Translations under genes and position numbers: made by a program
Origin: Paramacrobiotus metropolitanus
Lineage: Eukaryota; Tardigrada; Eutardigrada; Parachela; Macrobiotidae
Assembly (NCBI RefSeq): GCF_019649055.1
Contig: NW_026570237.1
Coordinates: 1,550,001 to 1,614,000, forward strand
DNA: 64,000 nucleotides
Reading direction: 5' to 3'
The notes under the pieces: generated by a model
The model's input: only the letters and a program-made list of their open reading frames with translations
Databases searched by the model: none
What the model was told of the DNA's origin: nothing
Shown: one piece after another, positions 50,301 through 59,437 of the stretch
How the letters are laid out: each line of letters opens with the position of its first letter
Position numbering within the stretch: position 1 is the first letter of the stretch

Positions 50301-53300
50301 GGCTTCTTGGACACCGGACACGATAGCTGTATGTATAGGTGGCACTCAGGTAGAAAGATCACCAGCCCGCCAAATCAATCCCGGGAGCCAACCAAAAAAC
50401 TTGAATAACTTTTTTTGGTGCTAGCTTATGTTATCCAACTTTTGCCAAGTAATACATACGACCCTTCTTATTACAACTGCAGAATTTCGAAAATCTAATT
50501 TTCGATCTATTATCACAGTACAAATTCTCCTTAACGCCTCACCTGCATTTCGACAGCGTGTCTTTCACGCCAAAGCAGTTTTAAAGTAATCAGGGACCAT
50601 AATCTCTTCCTTTACGCTTAATCAAGGACCTCCTTCTGCTTAATTTTCTAAATGTTTGAGTTTAATTAAATAGTGTTAACGGCGGAAGCAGTATCAGAAA
50701 GGTCACACAATTTTCTTGTGGTAACCTTTTTCTATTGGGCATTCATCTGACGATCCCGGCCACCTTGGCGATCGTGTTAATAGACGTACACGGCAAAAAT
50801 GACTGTTGGACATTTTTGCGGTTCACTTCCGCACTATAACCCGGAACGCATGATTGGACAACAGTTTCGAAGCGTCTCCATCATAGAATGTTCAATGGGT
50901 ACTGGGTATAAGCTATAAGCAGTAGCCCTGAGTCCTGACTGAGCCTTTCCTAATTTTCGCACCATCGTACTCAGTATTGGCTTTGCCGACAAACTTGTAA
51001 AATTTTTGAAACATTCGGCACCGGTGACAAAAAATATGCCCCTGAAAGCAAACTTGCATGTTAGATTATTCAGACGCGTTTTTAGCAATGCGTTAATGCG
51101 CGTCCATGTAACAACACGAATTTGACAGAAAAATAACTGATTGGGTAGCAGTAACGTGCTGAAAGTACACCATGATAATCGTAAAGGGCATGGGTAGTAA
51201 CGGCCACGGTGCCCTCTCCACATTTTCCATCGGATAGCTGTGACCGACGCTGATCCGACGTACGGAGTCAAAGAACACCGCATTTTAAACACAGGCTGAA
51301 GATGAGGCGCGACCGCGGACCGACGGCCTAATTTTACTTGTTTACGGGCTAATTTTACTTTTTTTTTTGTTATGCACGGTAGATCTTCGAATTCGCTACG
51401 CATCGGTCAATAATCACAAATACTGAAATCAGCTTTGTGCTTTAACAATAAAGTTGGCTTAATTACTTTTAGCAGCTCAACTTGACGATATGTTATTGAA
51501 TACAAAACAAGTCTAAAAAAAAAACGACGCGGTGTTTACATTCAGATATAAAGTACAGCGGAAACAAAAGGTTGGATCAAAGAACATTTAAAGCTGATTT
51601 AATCGCATCGGGTGCTGTTCCGAAGATGGATGTGTTTCCACGTTGAATTTCTTTGTTAATCGTTCGAGGAATTTTTGCTCATATTTCGCCTGTATCTCCT
51701 GGCCCCACACTATTTTCTTCCCCAATTTACCGATCAGCCAGGAGGCTTCCGGTCCGAATAGTCTCGCAGTCTCGAACACAAGCGGACCGATGCATCAATG
51801 CGGGATGTCCTGCGCACTGTTACTTACTGCATTTTGCATTTTCATTCCGTTCGGTCTGCGCAGCTGCCACTCCAGGTTGCGTGCGCGGGTGTACGATTTA
51901 TGATAGGCCATCGTACTGATTCGTACACACGGGTGCCACATCCCGTATTCCCGTGTAAAGTCACTGTAAACGTTTTGCCTGTTCTCTAGGGTAATCTATC
52001 AGGGCGTTTGCCGTAGGCCGCCGTTAGGCGCGATATCCCTGATGGTTCGAGTTTGGTTTCTATGGCGACGGAAGGGAAGCCGCGTTCGAAGAAGCCGTTC
52101 AAACGTCTATGCCTGGACTTCCGGCCCGGACTTATATCTCACAGCTCAGACGATGGTACGATCGCCTGATGGTATTGGTGTGAGCAATAATTTACTGCTA
52201 GTAAACGCGTTTTCTCATGGAGAAATTGTGTTGTACATTTCCTTTTGTATTTTGTAACTGAACTTTTACAAAGCAAGCTCTGACTATAAAATTTCTTGTT
52301 TGCGCTTCATAGTAGGGAAATACGTTGCCGTCCTAAACTTGACCAGGATGTTTCGTAACTTTATGAAGTACTGGCCGCAACAAATGAAATAATGATTAAT
52401 GCTTGGCAAGCATTGCTTGCAGAAAAACAAGGGAGTGTTATGATTCTGGACACCGATCGTAACATCGCATACAGGCAGCCGGTACGACTGTACGAGTAAA
52501 AAGTATTAATTTTTAAAAACATCTTTAGCTCGTACACTACGACGTACAGTACAAAACATATGCACGTGTAGTATACGATAAAAGCACATGCGCAATGAGG
52601 GTTCATCTTGAGGCTACCCCGGCCTAAGCTGCTAGAAAAGACCGGGGACGAAGTTCGGATATGGTAATTTTAAGTTAAAACTATCATCCAAACCTTAAGG
52701 CTTAAACTAGCCTTCGCCTCAGCTATCATTGATTGAGACTAAACTCGAGCCTTCGAAATATGCAAACTGATGTCAAATACTCTGACAGAGTCACTTGACA
52801 GTTGATACCATGGGATAAAGTCGGGATGCTGACAGGGGATTTCACACGTATGTGCTTATAATCATAGGCGAATTTCGCTTGAGGAGAGGCCGAGAGGGCA
52901 CTGAGAAACCAAGAACCCCAGAGATAGCAAAATAACTTACTGCAAAACTCATAAAAAATTTTATATAAAATATGAACTGAATCAAAATTGTTGTTACAGC
53001 AAGGTGTCAAGTCAAAAATTACGTACGTGATAAATGGGCATTTTTGCGCGAACCAGGTGAACGTGTTCACTGCAGAAATGGCTAGATATTCTACAAAAAA
53101 TAACAGAAATAACTGAAATTTTTCTACAGCGGAAGTCAAAAGACAAAAACAAAGCATTATTTCATGCACAGAGTTCAGAAAACCAGTGAATTTTTGCGCG
53201 AAGCCGGCGCACATTTTCACTGCAGAAATTTCTGGAAATTGTACAAAACGTAGCAAAAGTAAAATACATTATGCAGTTGAAATTTTTCTACAGCGGAAGG

Positions 53301-53976
53301 TTTTCTAAACGGCAAAACAATAAATGCGATAGAATTCAGAAAAGAAAATTGAGCGCAAAGCCGACGCACATTTTTACCACTGGAATTGCTAGAAATTCAA
53401 TAAAAAGTAGTAAATTATTAATACGAGTTTCTGATAAAACTCCTTTTGGAACACGGTTTATCAATAAAAGATTGAGATGCATTCCAGGATAAATGTGGCG
53501 CTTCATGGACAACAGTTGAATATTGACGCTAAGCTACGCTAATATCCGTTTTTGATTTGTTACTTTCTGTTGGTAAACGCTATGAACGTTATATTGTAAA
53601 AGAAGTGCGCAAAGACTTACACTGGAAGTTGGCTGATGTCCAGCAATGACTTGGACGGCCGGTGTTTGTCCTCCGTCCACAAGCGTTCGTGAAGAACGAA
53701 CGGGACAACATCCACACAGGAGTCGCAAAACTGCTTTGCAGGTTCCGGCGGCTTCAACGGGATGGGAACGGCTGACTGCGGTAGCAGGCAACTCGCTCGC
53801 AGCGGAAACTGCTGCACCCACCCATAGCTTTCGCTAGACTCCGGGTCAGCTAGAGCGTTAAGATAAGAGCTGCCAGGCGCCGCAGGCAAGATTTCAGAAT
53901 CCGTATGCGGACCAATGCCACGAGAGCTCTCCACCGGCGCGCCAGAGTAAAAACGGGGAACGATAGGTTTCGCCAT
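38397..53976 (-). CDS. TAF1C-like protein (RNA polymerase I SL1/TIF-IB subunit C family), six exons
   Basis: Exons on minus: 53621-53976, 48555-48972, 48340-48431, 44649-45037, 38961-39241, 38397-38897; phases match at all five junctions, giving 2037 nt and about 678 residues (human TAF1C about 870). TAF1C is a WD-like beta-propeller subunit of the TBP complex that directs Pol I to rDNA. Matches in order with that family: CFSGGTLTYLPTSDNSGIIV; GALIGVRCGDSCFLI; RLSPYQRGEVLTSAQDGSVC then LWNVNSP; CVQLWDIRARG; FYHLIASTREICIVDQRHMK; LTGMTGIPHG with FSVVMQTALGDIFVQSYR. The tail is Gly/Asp-rich and ends DEQSDGADD. Similarity is family-level and modest, hence no symbol. Introns 1, 3 and 4 (4.6, 3.3 and 5.4 kb) are packed with transposons; introns 2 and 5 are 123 and 63 bp. 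The gene is in tandem with TAF1, 1.1 kb upstream of it. Confidence 0.68.
39402..40124. mobile_element. FB-2: about 723-bp foldback element, second copy of the FB-1 family
   Basis: It shares with FB-1 the terminal GGCCGGTACAT-like block (here GGCCCGGTACATAG at both ends), the paired AATGCATTCAGGTGTACCAA blocks, and the same AT-rich central palindrome followed by ACATGCTAGAACAGTGGATC. The right end reaches a TTAA at 40125-40128; the left TTAA is decayed to AATAA. It lies in intron 4 of the TAF1C-like gene. Confidence 0.82.
40285..40625. mobile_element. FB-3: about 340-bp foldback element nested in the RT-2 composite
   Basis: Arms of about 125 bp (40285-40402 and 40495-40625) are inverted copies: GAAAAAACTTTGAAAC...TTTCTTTGTT and GTTTTCTTCTGGAAAGCTTA pair with their complements on the right. 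The loop is about 90 bp. No coding capacity. Confidence 0.75.
40690..41874 (-). pseudogene. RT-2: C-terminal half of a restriction-like-endonuclease non-LTR retrotransposon
   Basis: The RT domain is absent. The frame begins in the linker (LPASRGGIGIRRAEELSLPA), reaches the zinc motif CTKCHKLVDKLGHHGLS, shifts frame at about 41220, continues through RHARHGGLNSIVC, RPDG and LAWDVTCVDT (PD-(D/E)XK-type endonuclease), then FSPIAFETLGPWGPS, and shifts again before FLRQRLSLEIQRGNAASILG. The same order and motifs occur in RT-1, so both belong to related families. A local duplication near 41459-41515 (GACACATTACAGAGCGGCA repeated) further disrupts it. Confidence 0.8.
42882..44002. mobile_element. 1121-bp TA-flanked TIR element (Tc1/mariner-type ends) in TAF1C-like intron 4
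   Basis: The left end is CAGGGTGCACACGCCAAGTT; the right end is the reverse complement with one base missing (CAGGGTGCACACGCCAAGTG). TA is found on both sides (42880-42881, 44003-44004). CAGGG-like ends with TA duplication fit the IS630-Tc1-mariner group. A 111-codon frame (43177-43512) inside has no recognisable DDE/D motif, so this is a defective copy. Confidence 0.75.
45093..46001. mobile_element. TIR-A copy 2, inverted relative to copy 1 and carrying a nested insertion
   Basis: Ends match 9412-9914 (AGGTCAATTACATTTGGGTA and the GTTGCGCGTCGGGTAA block). Compared with copy 1 the interior is interrupted after AGCAGAAAAACAA by about 390 bp (45187-45577), then resumes CAATCGTCCAATCGTGAGTC. 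It lies in intron 3 of the TAF1C-like gene. Confidence 0.8.
45187..45577. mobile_element. About 390-bp insertion inside TIR-A copy 2
   Basis: It is bounded by GATTCTCGCC on the left and its complement GGCGAGAATC on the right, and by CAA on both sides (a possible 3-bp target duplication). It is absent from TIR-A copy 1, which gives the exact pre-insertion sequence. Confidence 0.65.
46437..47049. repeat. Inverted-repeat element built from diverged GGCTATTxxCACCACC units
   Basis: Units such as GGCTATTCCCACCACC and TTTGGCTGTTGCCGCCACC run along the left 120 bp; the complement (GGTGGTGACAATAGC, GGGGTGAGAATAGCC) runs along the right 200 bp. Each arm is therefore a short tandem array and the two arms face each other. 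The middle has no recognisable coding sequence. It lies in intron 3 of the TAF1C-like gene. Confidence 0.6.
47559..48150. mobile_element. Foldback element with about 100-bp arms and a subterminal 50-bp tandem array
   Basis: Left arm about 47765-47873 and right arm about 48015-48120 are inverted copies centred on GCGCAATAAAATTTGTGAAC and CTGCAGATTCTATAC...GTAGCCTGGCTATGGCAGTA. Outside the left arm, about four 50-bp tandem units (CCACCAGTATCACAGAGG...GTTAGTGAATxCC) lie at 47560-47760; one partial unit lies outside the right arm. Confidence 0.75.
49138..49449 (-). CDS. Unrecognised open frame in TAF1C-like intron 1
   Basis: The frame encodes a basic, protein-like segment (KSLESLLKLSERRNVFGGNI then GLRQDVFGKTESQIDKTLRL) ending at 49138. 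It has no clear start, and its 5' side runs into the 89-bp MITE at 49415. It could be a transposon relic; no family recognised. Confidence 0.15.
   Translation of the reverse strand: MAVCNHIYEVHCMMQLKRTHCASENSQKRSKSLESLLKLSERRNVFGGNILQGLRQDVFGKTESQIDKTLRLWKHRKVQENSAGQNYDGRCLEQRRFFSYSHP
49415..49503. mobile_element. 89-bp TA-flanked mini-MITE
   Basis: CAGTGGACTTCATAAATGTG on the left pairs with CACATTTATGAAGTCCATTG on the right; arms about 27 bp. TA lies on both sides. Size and ends fit a minimal mariner-type MITE. Confidence 0.75.
50834..51403 (-). pseudogene. Possible transposon coding relic, unclassified
   Basis: A long open frame on minus with Cys and aromatic residues (RGIFFVTGAECFKNFTSLSA near its C-terminal part) and overlapping protein-like frames, suggesting frameshifts. 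I recognise no domain. It lies 180 bp from RT-3 and might belong to the same insertion. Confidence 0.15.
51588..51815 (-). pseudogene. RT-3: C-terminal fragment of a third restriction-like-endonuclease retrotransposon
   Basis: On minus, IGPLVFETARLFGPEASWLI and GKLGKKIVWG align with the conserved FETLGxxGP...G(K/R)K segment of RT-1 and RT-2, followed by FLERLTKKFNVE. Only about 70 residues remain and an in-frame stop lies just upstream. It sits in intron 1 of the TAF1C-like gene. Confidence 0.55.
53040..53420. repeat. Three diverged tandem copies of a roughly 150-bp unit
   Basis: GCGCGAA(C/G)CC...TTCACTGCAGAAAT...CTACAAAA recurs at about 53046, 53196 and 53353 together with AAATTTTTCTACAGCGGAAG. 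Copies differ by several substitutions and small indels. It lies in TAF1C-like intron 1, just 3' of exon 1. Confidence 0.65.
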
Positions 53977-54207
53977 TACACCTGACCGGTAGGCAAAGGA
54001 GTATATAGAATCTAACTCCTGAAAACTCCAATCAGCAAAACCTAGAACGATTCAAAAAAACAGAAGAAATGATCTTTAAATTTTTTTTTGGAAACTACGG
54101 TATAGGATAGTTGGTACTACTGGTAAGGAGGGGGGAGCGCACTGGGCAACCCCTCAGCGTGCGGCACTTTTAGCACGTAAAACTTTTGAGCCATCAGTGG
54201 GAACCAA

Positions 54208-54995
54208 TAGTGAGCTAAAAAAATTAGTCATGAAGTTTTAGTTGACTAAAATTTTTAACCGTGTCAATTTTAGCTACCAAAACTTGAAGGTTAACCGGGG
54301 TTAACCAATTTTATTTATTGGTTTTTTTTCCCAATGAAACTACAGTATGGCAAAATTACCGTATATCGCTCAAGTACGGAACTGTATATAATTTCAACCC
54401 GGGCGTAGGGGTCTTTCGCAGCTGCAGAGTGCACGGAGCAGCAAGCGGCTGTATGCGTATGCGGGCGGTTGACAGTGTGACTTTATGCCTAACCGGCCCC
54501 ATTACCAGCTACGAGTACAATCAACCACCGTCGTTACGGCCTGTTTTTTATTTTACTGTCGCAATTTATTACCATAACATTAACGGGTAATTTAAATTTT
54601 AACGGGTTAAATGTTGCGAAAATTGTAATTGTGACTTTATTGACTTGACTTCAGACTTTAGCTCTAGCTTGTGTTTTACGGATGGTTCATAAATGCCGAT
54701 ACAGTACTAGAGTAGGCAACATTAGTATCGTGATCTGGGTACTTACATAAAACCGTATGAAAATAAAATCATATGGAAACAAAAACTTTTAATTATAAGA
54801 ATTATAATTATTAGTTTCCGTTAACTTTGGTTAACCGACTAAAAATTTTAACCAAACTACTTTTAGTCACTAAAAGTTTTAGCCAAGAAAATTTAGTTGA
54901 CTAAAAGTTTTAACCAAGCCGATTTAGGCGGCTAACTCTTTTAACCAAGTTTTTAGTTTAACCGAATTTAGTTTAGCTTAGTTTTTCCATCACTA
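54208..54995. mobile_element. 788-bp hAT-type MITE with 8-bp target duplication
   Basis: GGAACCAA flanks both sides (54200-54207, 54996-55003). The right end on minus reads TAGTGATGGAAAAACTAAGC and the left end TAGTGAGCTAAAAAAATTAG. Both arms continue with alternating TTAGTTGACTAAAA and TTTTAACCAA units. 8-bp duplication and TAGTG ends fit the hAT superfamily; no transposase. It lies about 230 bp upstream of the TAF1C-like start codon. Confidence 0.8.
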
Positions 54996-55212
54996 GGAAC
55001 CAACACTGTACCACCGTACTTCTTAATAACTTAGTAACTGGTTTATTGTCCTTTGCTACGAAGCGTCGCCTCCTTTTAAGCTAAGGCAGGGGATCGCGAA
55101 GGGAAAAAAGCATGATAAAGAAAGAAAACAAGGCATACAAGTGGAGTAGAGCTGTGCACATCAGCAGCTGAGGTTTACACAGTAATGTGCCAGTTAAACA
55201 AAAACAACTTAA

Positions 55213-55492
55213 TTAACTTTTGTGGACAAAGAAGGGATAATCCTTAATCCATGCAAGGTTGATCCAGTCCACAGATTCCATTGCACTCTGGAAAGTGCTT
55301 ATAGATTGATAGGCTTCCACGGAGAGGGATTCCACAATGCAGTCAGCCGCTCGAGGTGCGTTCCATGGACGGCAGTCACCGTTGTACCGCACACTAAAGT
55401 TGGAGCCGGTGCTATCGGGTATGGATGTTGATGAAGTCGGGCGCACTGCCGAGTATTTCCTGAACAGATTGAAGCGCAGCAGCCGAACTAGG
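55213..55492 (-). CDS. Orphan terminal exon of an unrecognised protein
   Basis: A frame opens after an acceptor-like TTGCCTAG and runs about 92 codons to a stop at 55213: LLRFNLFRKYSAVRPTSS, then TGSNFSVRYNGDCRPWN, ADCIVESLSVEAYQSISTFQ and WINLAWIKDYPFFVHKS. Composition looks genic. Upstream on minus there is only repeat DNA, so the rest of the gene is missing or separated by a large insertion. No family recognised. Confidence 0.3.
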
Positions 55493-55499
55493 CAAAGTA

Positions 55500-56395
55500 A
55501 TTATGCATAAGTCACCGAAGGGCACTTTGCCGAACTCGCGTCCGAACACTTCGGCCGCGTTACATTTCGGCCGCACAGGTTCACTTCGGCCCGGGCCAGC
55601 GTTCATTTCCGCCGTGACTCATTTTGGCCAGCGCTCATTTCGGCCAGCGCTCAATTCGGCAACTGGACATTTCGGCCATCTTAGGTTTCTTAGGTTTTCT
55701 TAGGTTTTTTTAAAGTTTTTTTATGGTTTTTAATCTCTCATAGGTTTCTTAGATTTCTTTGATTTCTTTGATTTCTTAGATTTTCTTAGGTTTTCTTAGG
55801 TTTTTTATGTTTTCTTATGGTTTTTAATCTCTCTTAGGTTTCTTAGATTTCTTAGGTTTCTTATGTATCTTATGTCTTCTTAGGTTTTTTTAGGTTTTCT
55901 TATGGTTTCTTAGTCTTCTTTTTGCTTTCTTTGCTTATTCTTATGTTATTATTAGATGTTTTTCGCTTTCTTAGGTTTATTCTGGTCTAGCTTTTTTCAA
56001 AATTCCTTGATTTGTTAGCTCTCTAGCTTTTCTTCGGGTTTCTTAGGTGTCTTATGGTCGTGTTTTGAAGTTTTTATCACTTGCCGGTGACGGTAGACCT
56101 CTATTGATCAACCCTGTAGCGGTTGGCACTAGCTGTTCATTGGTAGAAAATGAAATGCGTTAGGTAGACATGGTGATGAGAGGAAGTTGAGGAACCCGTC
56201 AAATATTCCTCTTCCTCACAAAATATTGCGGGCAAAATGAAATTAATATAAAAAAAACATGTACAACGAGAACTCCCACGCTACAGAATGAATGTTTAAT
56301 GTAAGCCGTATTTCAGTCGAAATGTACGTGGCCGAAGTGAATGGAAGCCGAAGTGAATGACGGCCGAAGTGAATGGCAGCCTGCAGAGGTGTGCA
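55500..56395. repeat. Element flanked by inverted arrays of a CATTTCGGCC/CACTTCGGCC motif, with TTCTTAGG microsatellite core
   Basis: On the left, CACTTCGGCC, CATTTCGGCC, CATTTTGGCC and CAATTCGGC follow one another from 55540 to 55677. On the right (56320-56390) GGCCGAAGTGAATG occurs three times, the inverted form. Between them 55676-56060 is a degenerate TTCTTAGGTTT array. Symmetric arrays suggest a mobile element whose ends are short tandem repeats. Confidence 0.6.
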
Positions 56396-57484
56396 GAACG
56401 TCAGTCAGCAAATGAACATCAGAGCTTTCTTTATGCGACACAATTTCAAAGTGTCCCATTTCAATTCTTTCAAACGTTTTTCATAGTCGGACAGGGCGTT
56501 GCCGAGGCGCAGACTTTTCAGAAAACGTTCTTGGCACTTTTTAAGATTTCTTGAAAATCTCTTTCTGAAATTCTTTCTGAATTAGTTTTTGGAATTTTAC
56601 TTGGCCGCTTTTACAAAATCAATATTAGAATTTTTTCTGTAATTAGACTTTTTTCTGTACTTCGCACAGAAAACTTTTTATTCGTGCTTTTCTCGTTACT
56701 TAATTTTTACAGTGGTAACTGGTAACTTTTATTAGCCATATGATGATACGAGTATTTTGCTCTGAAATAAAATTTAACGATTCTGCGGGGCAGCGGAAGA
56801 GCGACAAGCACAAATTAGCAGTGAACACCTAAGTTCTGTTAATCAACATATCCGATTCCGCTCCCGGTCCACAGGCGAATTTAACTCGCTTGGGCGGAAG
56901 GGGCGCTAACAACTCGAGAACCCTAAAGACGGTGAACAATCTGCTGTCGAAATTGCTTTGAAATTTTTCTAATTTAATGACCCCAGGACTTCCCGGTACG
57001 CGATCCCATTCGATTCTAACCGTGAAAACTAGAAATTGTCGATCAAATAATTCAGTTAAGAAACTAAATTTTCTTCAGAATTTTGGTCAGTTACAGTAGC
57101 ATGGTATCAATCTTACCCAACGGGTTGACCGAACTCATGGCAAAATTGCATTTTATTTTACTACAATTATATAAAAATTCTTTTCAAACTAAAATACATT
57201 GAAGCAGCAGACAGTTTGAAAGGGCTATCTGCCAGCACATTCGTTATGGGCGTCAAATTGACCACCATGACGAACTGACCACCACTGAATTTTTTGTCGT
57301 GTTCGTCAAACTGACGACCACTGAATATCACAAAAAACACAAAGATAGGCTTATTTTACCGCGAAAAGCTCGCTAACTGCCGTATCTGTAAAAAAATACT
57401 CAGGAAATTACTAGACACTGCAAAGTTAACACAGATTTTTCAAGAATCTATTTCCCCGCATTCTTTCACATCGGAAAACTTTTT
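56396..57484. other. AT-rich spacer without genes
   Basis: About 1.1 kb between two repeat blocks. No open frame with protein-like composition, no RNA gene and no paired termini seen. Confidence 0.4.
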
Positions 57485-58712
57485 TGCGTATTTTTGGAAA
57501 TTCAGCTTCATAAAGGTAAAATTGGCGGGTTTGGTAAAATTTTTTTAATTGTCAGCGAGCCAGACACCGTGCAGATGGCGTTTTTTCTATCTGATTTTTG
57601 CGGAATCCAATTTTTCGCATTCTCTTACACAGGAAAACGGTTTTTGATTAATTTTGGAATTGGGGCTTCAAAATTGTCAATTTTGGATAATATTATTACT
57701 GGTCAGCGAGCCAAAAACCGTGCAGATGGCGTTTTTCTCTGTCTGATTTTTACGGAATCCAGTTTCCTCCACCTCTTTCTCATGAGAAAACGTTTTCCGC
57801 TTAGTTTTGGAATTGGTGTTTCATAAAGATAAAATTGCCGGTTTGGTTAAATTTTTTTACTTGTCAGCAAGCCAAAAACCGTGCAGATGTCGTTTTTTCT
57901 GTCTGCTTTTTGCGGGATCCGATTTCCTGCATTCTTTTACAGAGGAAATCGTTTTTTGCTTAATTTTGAATTTGGTGCTTCATAAAAGTGAAATTGGCCG
58001 GTTTGGTGAAACTTTTTTACCCGTCAGCGCGCCAAAAAGCGTTCAGATGTCGTTTTTCCTGCTTAAGTCTTGCGGAATCCGATTCCCCGAGCTTTTTTAC
58101 ATAGGAAAACGTTTTTTGTTCAATTTTAGAATTGGTGCTTCATAAAGATAAAAATGGCGGGTTTCGTGAAATTTTTTTAAACGTCAGTGCGCCAAAAAGC
58201 CTTCAGATTGCGTTTTTTCTGCCTGATTTTTGCGGATTCCGATTTGCCGCATTCTTTTGCATAGGAAAACGTTTTTTGTTCAATTTTAGAATTGGTGCTT
58301 CATAAAGATAAAATTGGCGGGTTTGGTAAAAAATTTTTTTATTTGTCAGCGCGCCAAAAAGCGTTTAGATGGCGTTTTTCTCTGTCTGATTTTTACGGAA
58401 TCTAGTTTCTCCCACCTCTTTTACATGAGAAAACGTTTTCGCTTAGTTTTAGAATTGGTGTTTCATAAAGATAAAATTGGCCGGTTTGGTTAAATTTTTT
58501 TACTTGTCAGCAAGCCAAAGACCGTGCAGATGTCGTTTTTTCTGTCTGCTTTTTGCGGGATCCGATTTCCTGCATTCTTCTACATAGGAAATCGTTTTTT
58601 GCTTAATTTTGAATTTGGTGCTTCATAAAAGTAAAATTGGCCGGTCTGGTGAAACTTTTTTACCCGTCAGCGCGCCAAAACGCCTTCAGATGGCGTTTTT
58701 TTCTGCCTCATG
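57485..58712. repeat. Satellite array, monomers of about 160 bp with a four-monomer higher-order period
   Basis: The block (C/T)TTCATAAAGATAAAATTGG(C/G) recurs at 57506, 57666, 57819, 57978, 58138, 58298, 58461 and 58621, a spacing of 153-163 bp. Monomer 7 is most like monomer 3, 8 like 4, and 6 like 2 (for example both 2 and 6 carry CTCTGTCTGATTTTTACGGA), so the array has duplicated in steps of four units (about 640 bp). Open frames through the array are by-products. Confidence 0.88.
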
Positions 58713-59437
58713 TGACAGCTGGCGAACAAAGGCTCACGATAGTGAGAAGGCTTTATTGTGAATAGCAATAAAGTACAGAAAACCCAAACACAAAAAATCG
58801 ATGTGAGCTGTAACATGTAAATCACCGAATGTCAGCTAGTGAATGAAAATGAACGGCACATCGAGCCGAAAGCATGGGAAAAGCCTGTGCGGCATACTGG
58901 GCAGATCCAACACGAGCGAACGAACGCTGATAGGCCGAGATGTGAAAGTGGGGCGTGGCTCCGTCTACATCGAGGCCGGTGATTGGCCGAGACGTAAGGC
59001 TGGGCGGAAAGCTGCCTGAGTCGAGGCCGATCTAGCGCTCGACAGCGAGTGCGACTCGGTGTGAGTCAGCACACCGGAAGCGGGACTGTCGCTGGCTGCC
59101 TGCTCGTAGGCTGCCATAGCGACTGGCCCAACATGCCTCTGGGCGGGAGTCCGAGCCCCTGCGAAGGACCGGCCTCATACCGCTCCAGTGCCCGCTCCGC
59201 ACACGACCCTATTGGGGTCGGTGGCTGCGCCTCGGTGGTGTCCGATGACGAAGGTGTCTCGGTGCCGCGTTCTCCTCCGGACCCGTGGTGGCGATACAAC
59301 TCACGGCCGAAATCCGAAGGTCGGTCGGTTGTGTTGTTGGACCGGTGTAGGCATCTGTTGGTCGTGTCCGTAACGGCGAAAAAAGTAAAAAAAATAGTGT
59401 TATTCCATCTATCTCTCTCTCTCTAGTAAAAATAACA
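58713..59437. mobile_element. Possible LTR at the border of the GC-rich segment
   Basis: The satellite stops abruptly and a sequence starting TGTGACAGCTGGCGAAC begins. A hairpin CTTTATTG...CAATAAAG with AATAAA lies at 58763-58790. The unit could end CATCACA at 59437, followed after five bases by TGGTGAGCAGG, which has the form of a tRNA primer-binding site. TG...CA ends read equally well on minus. The partner LTR is not in the window, so this is inference. Confidence 0.3.

Noticed and set aside
52042-52257. 71-codon open frame on plus
   Set aside because: No protein similarity and no supporting splice or start context within the transposon-rich intron.
57494-58145. Two open frames of 110-112 codons on plus
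   Set aside because: They run through satellite monomers and repeat with them; no independent coding evidence.
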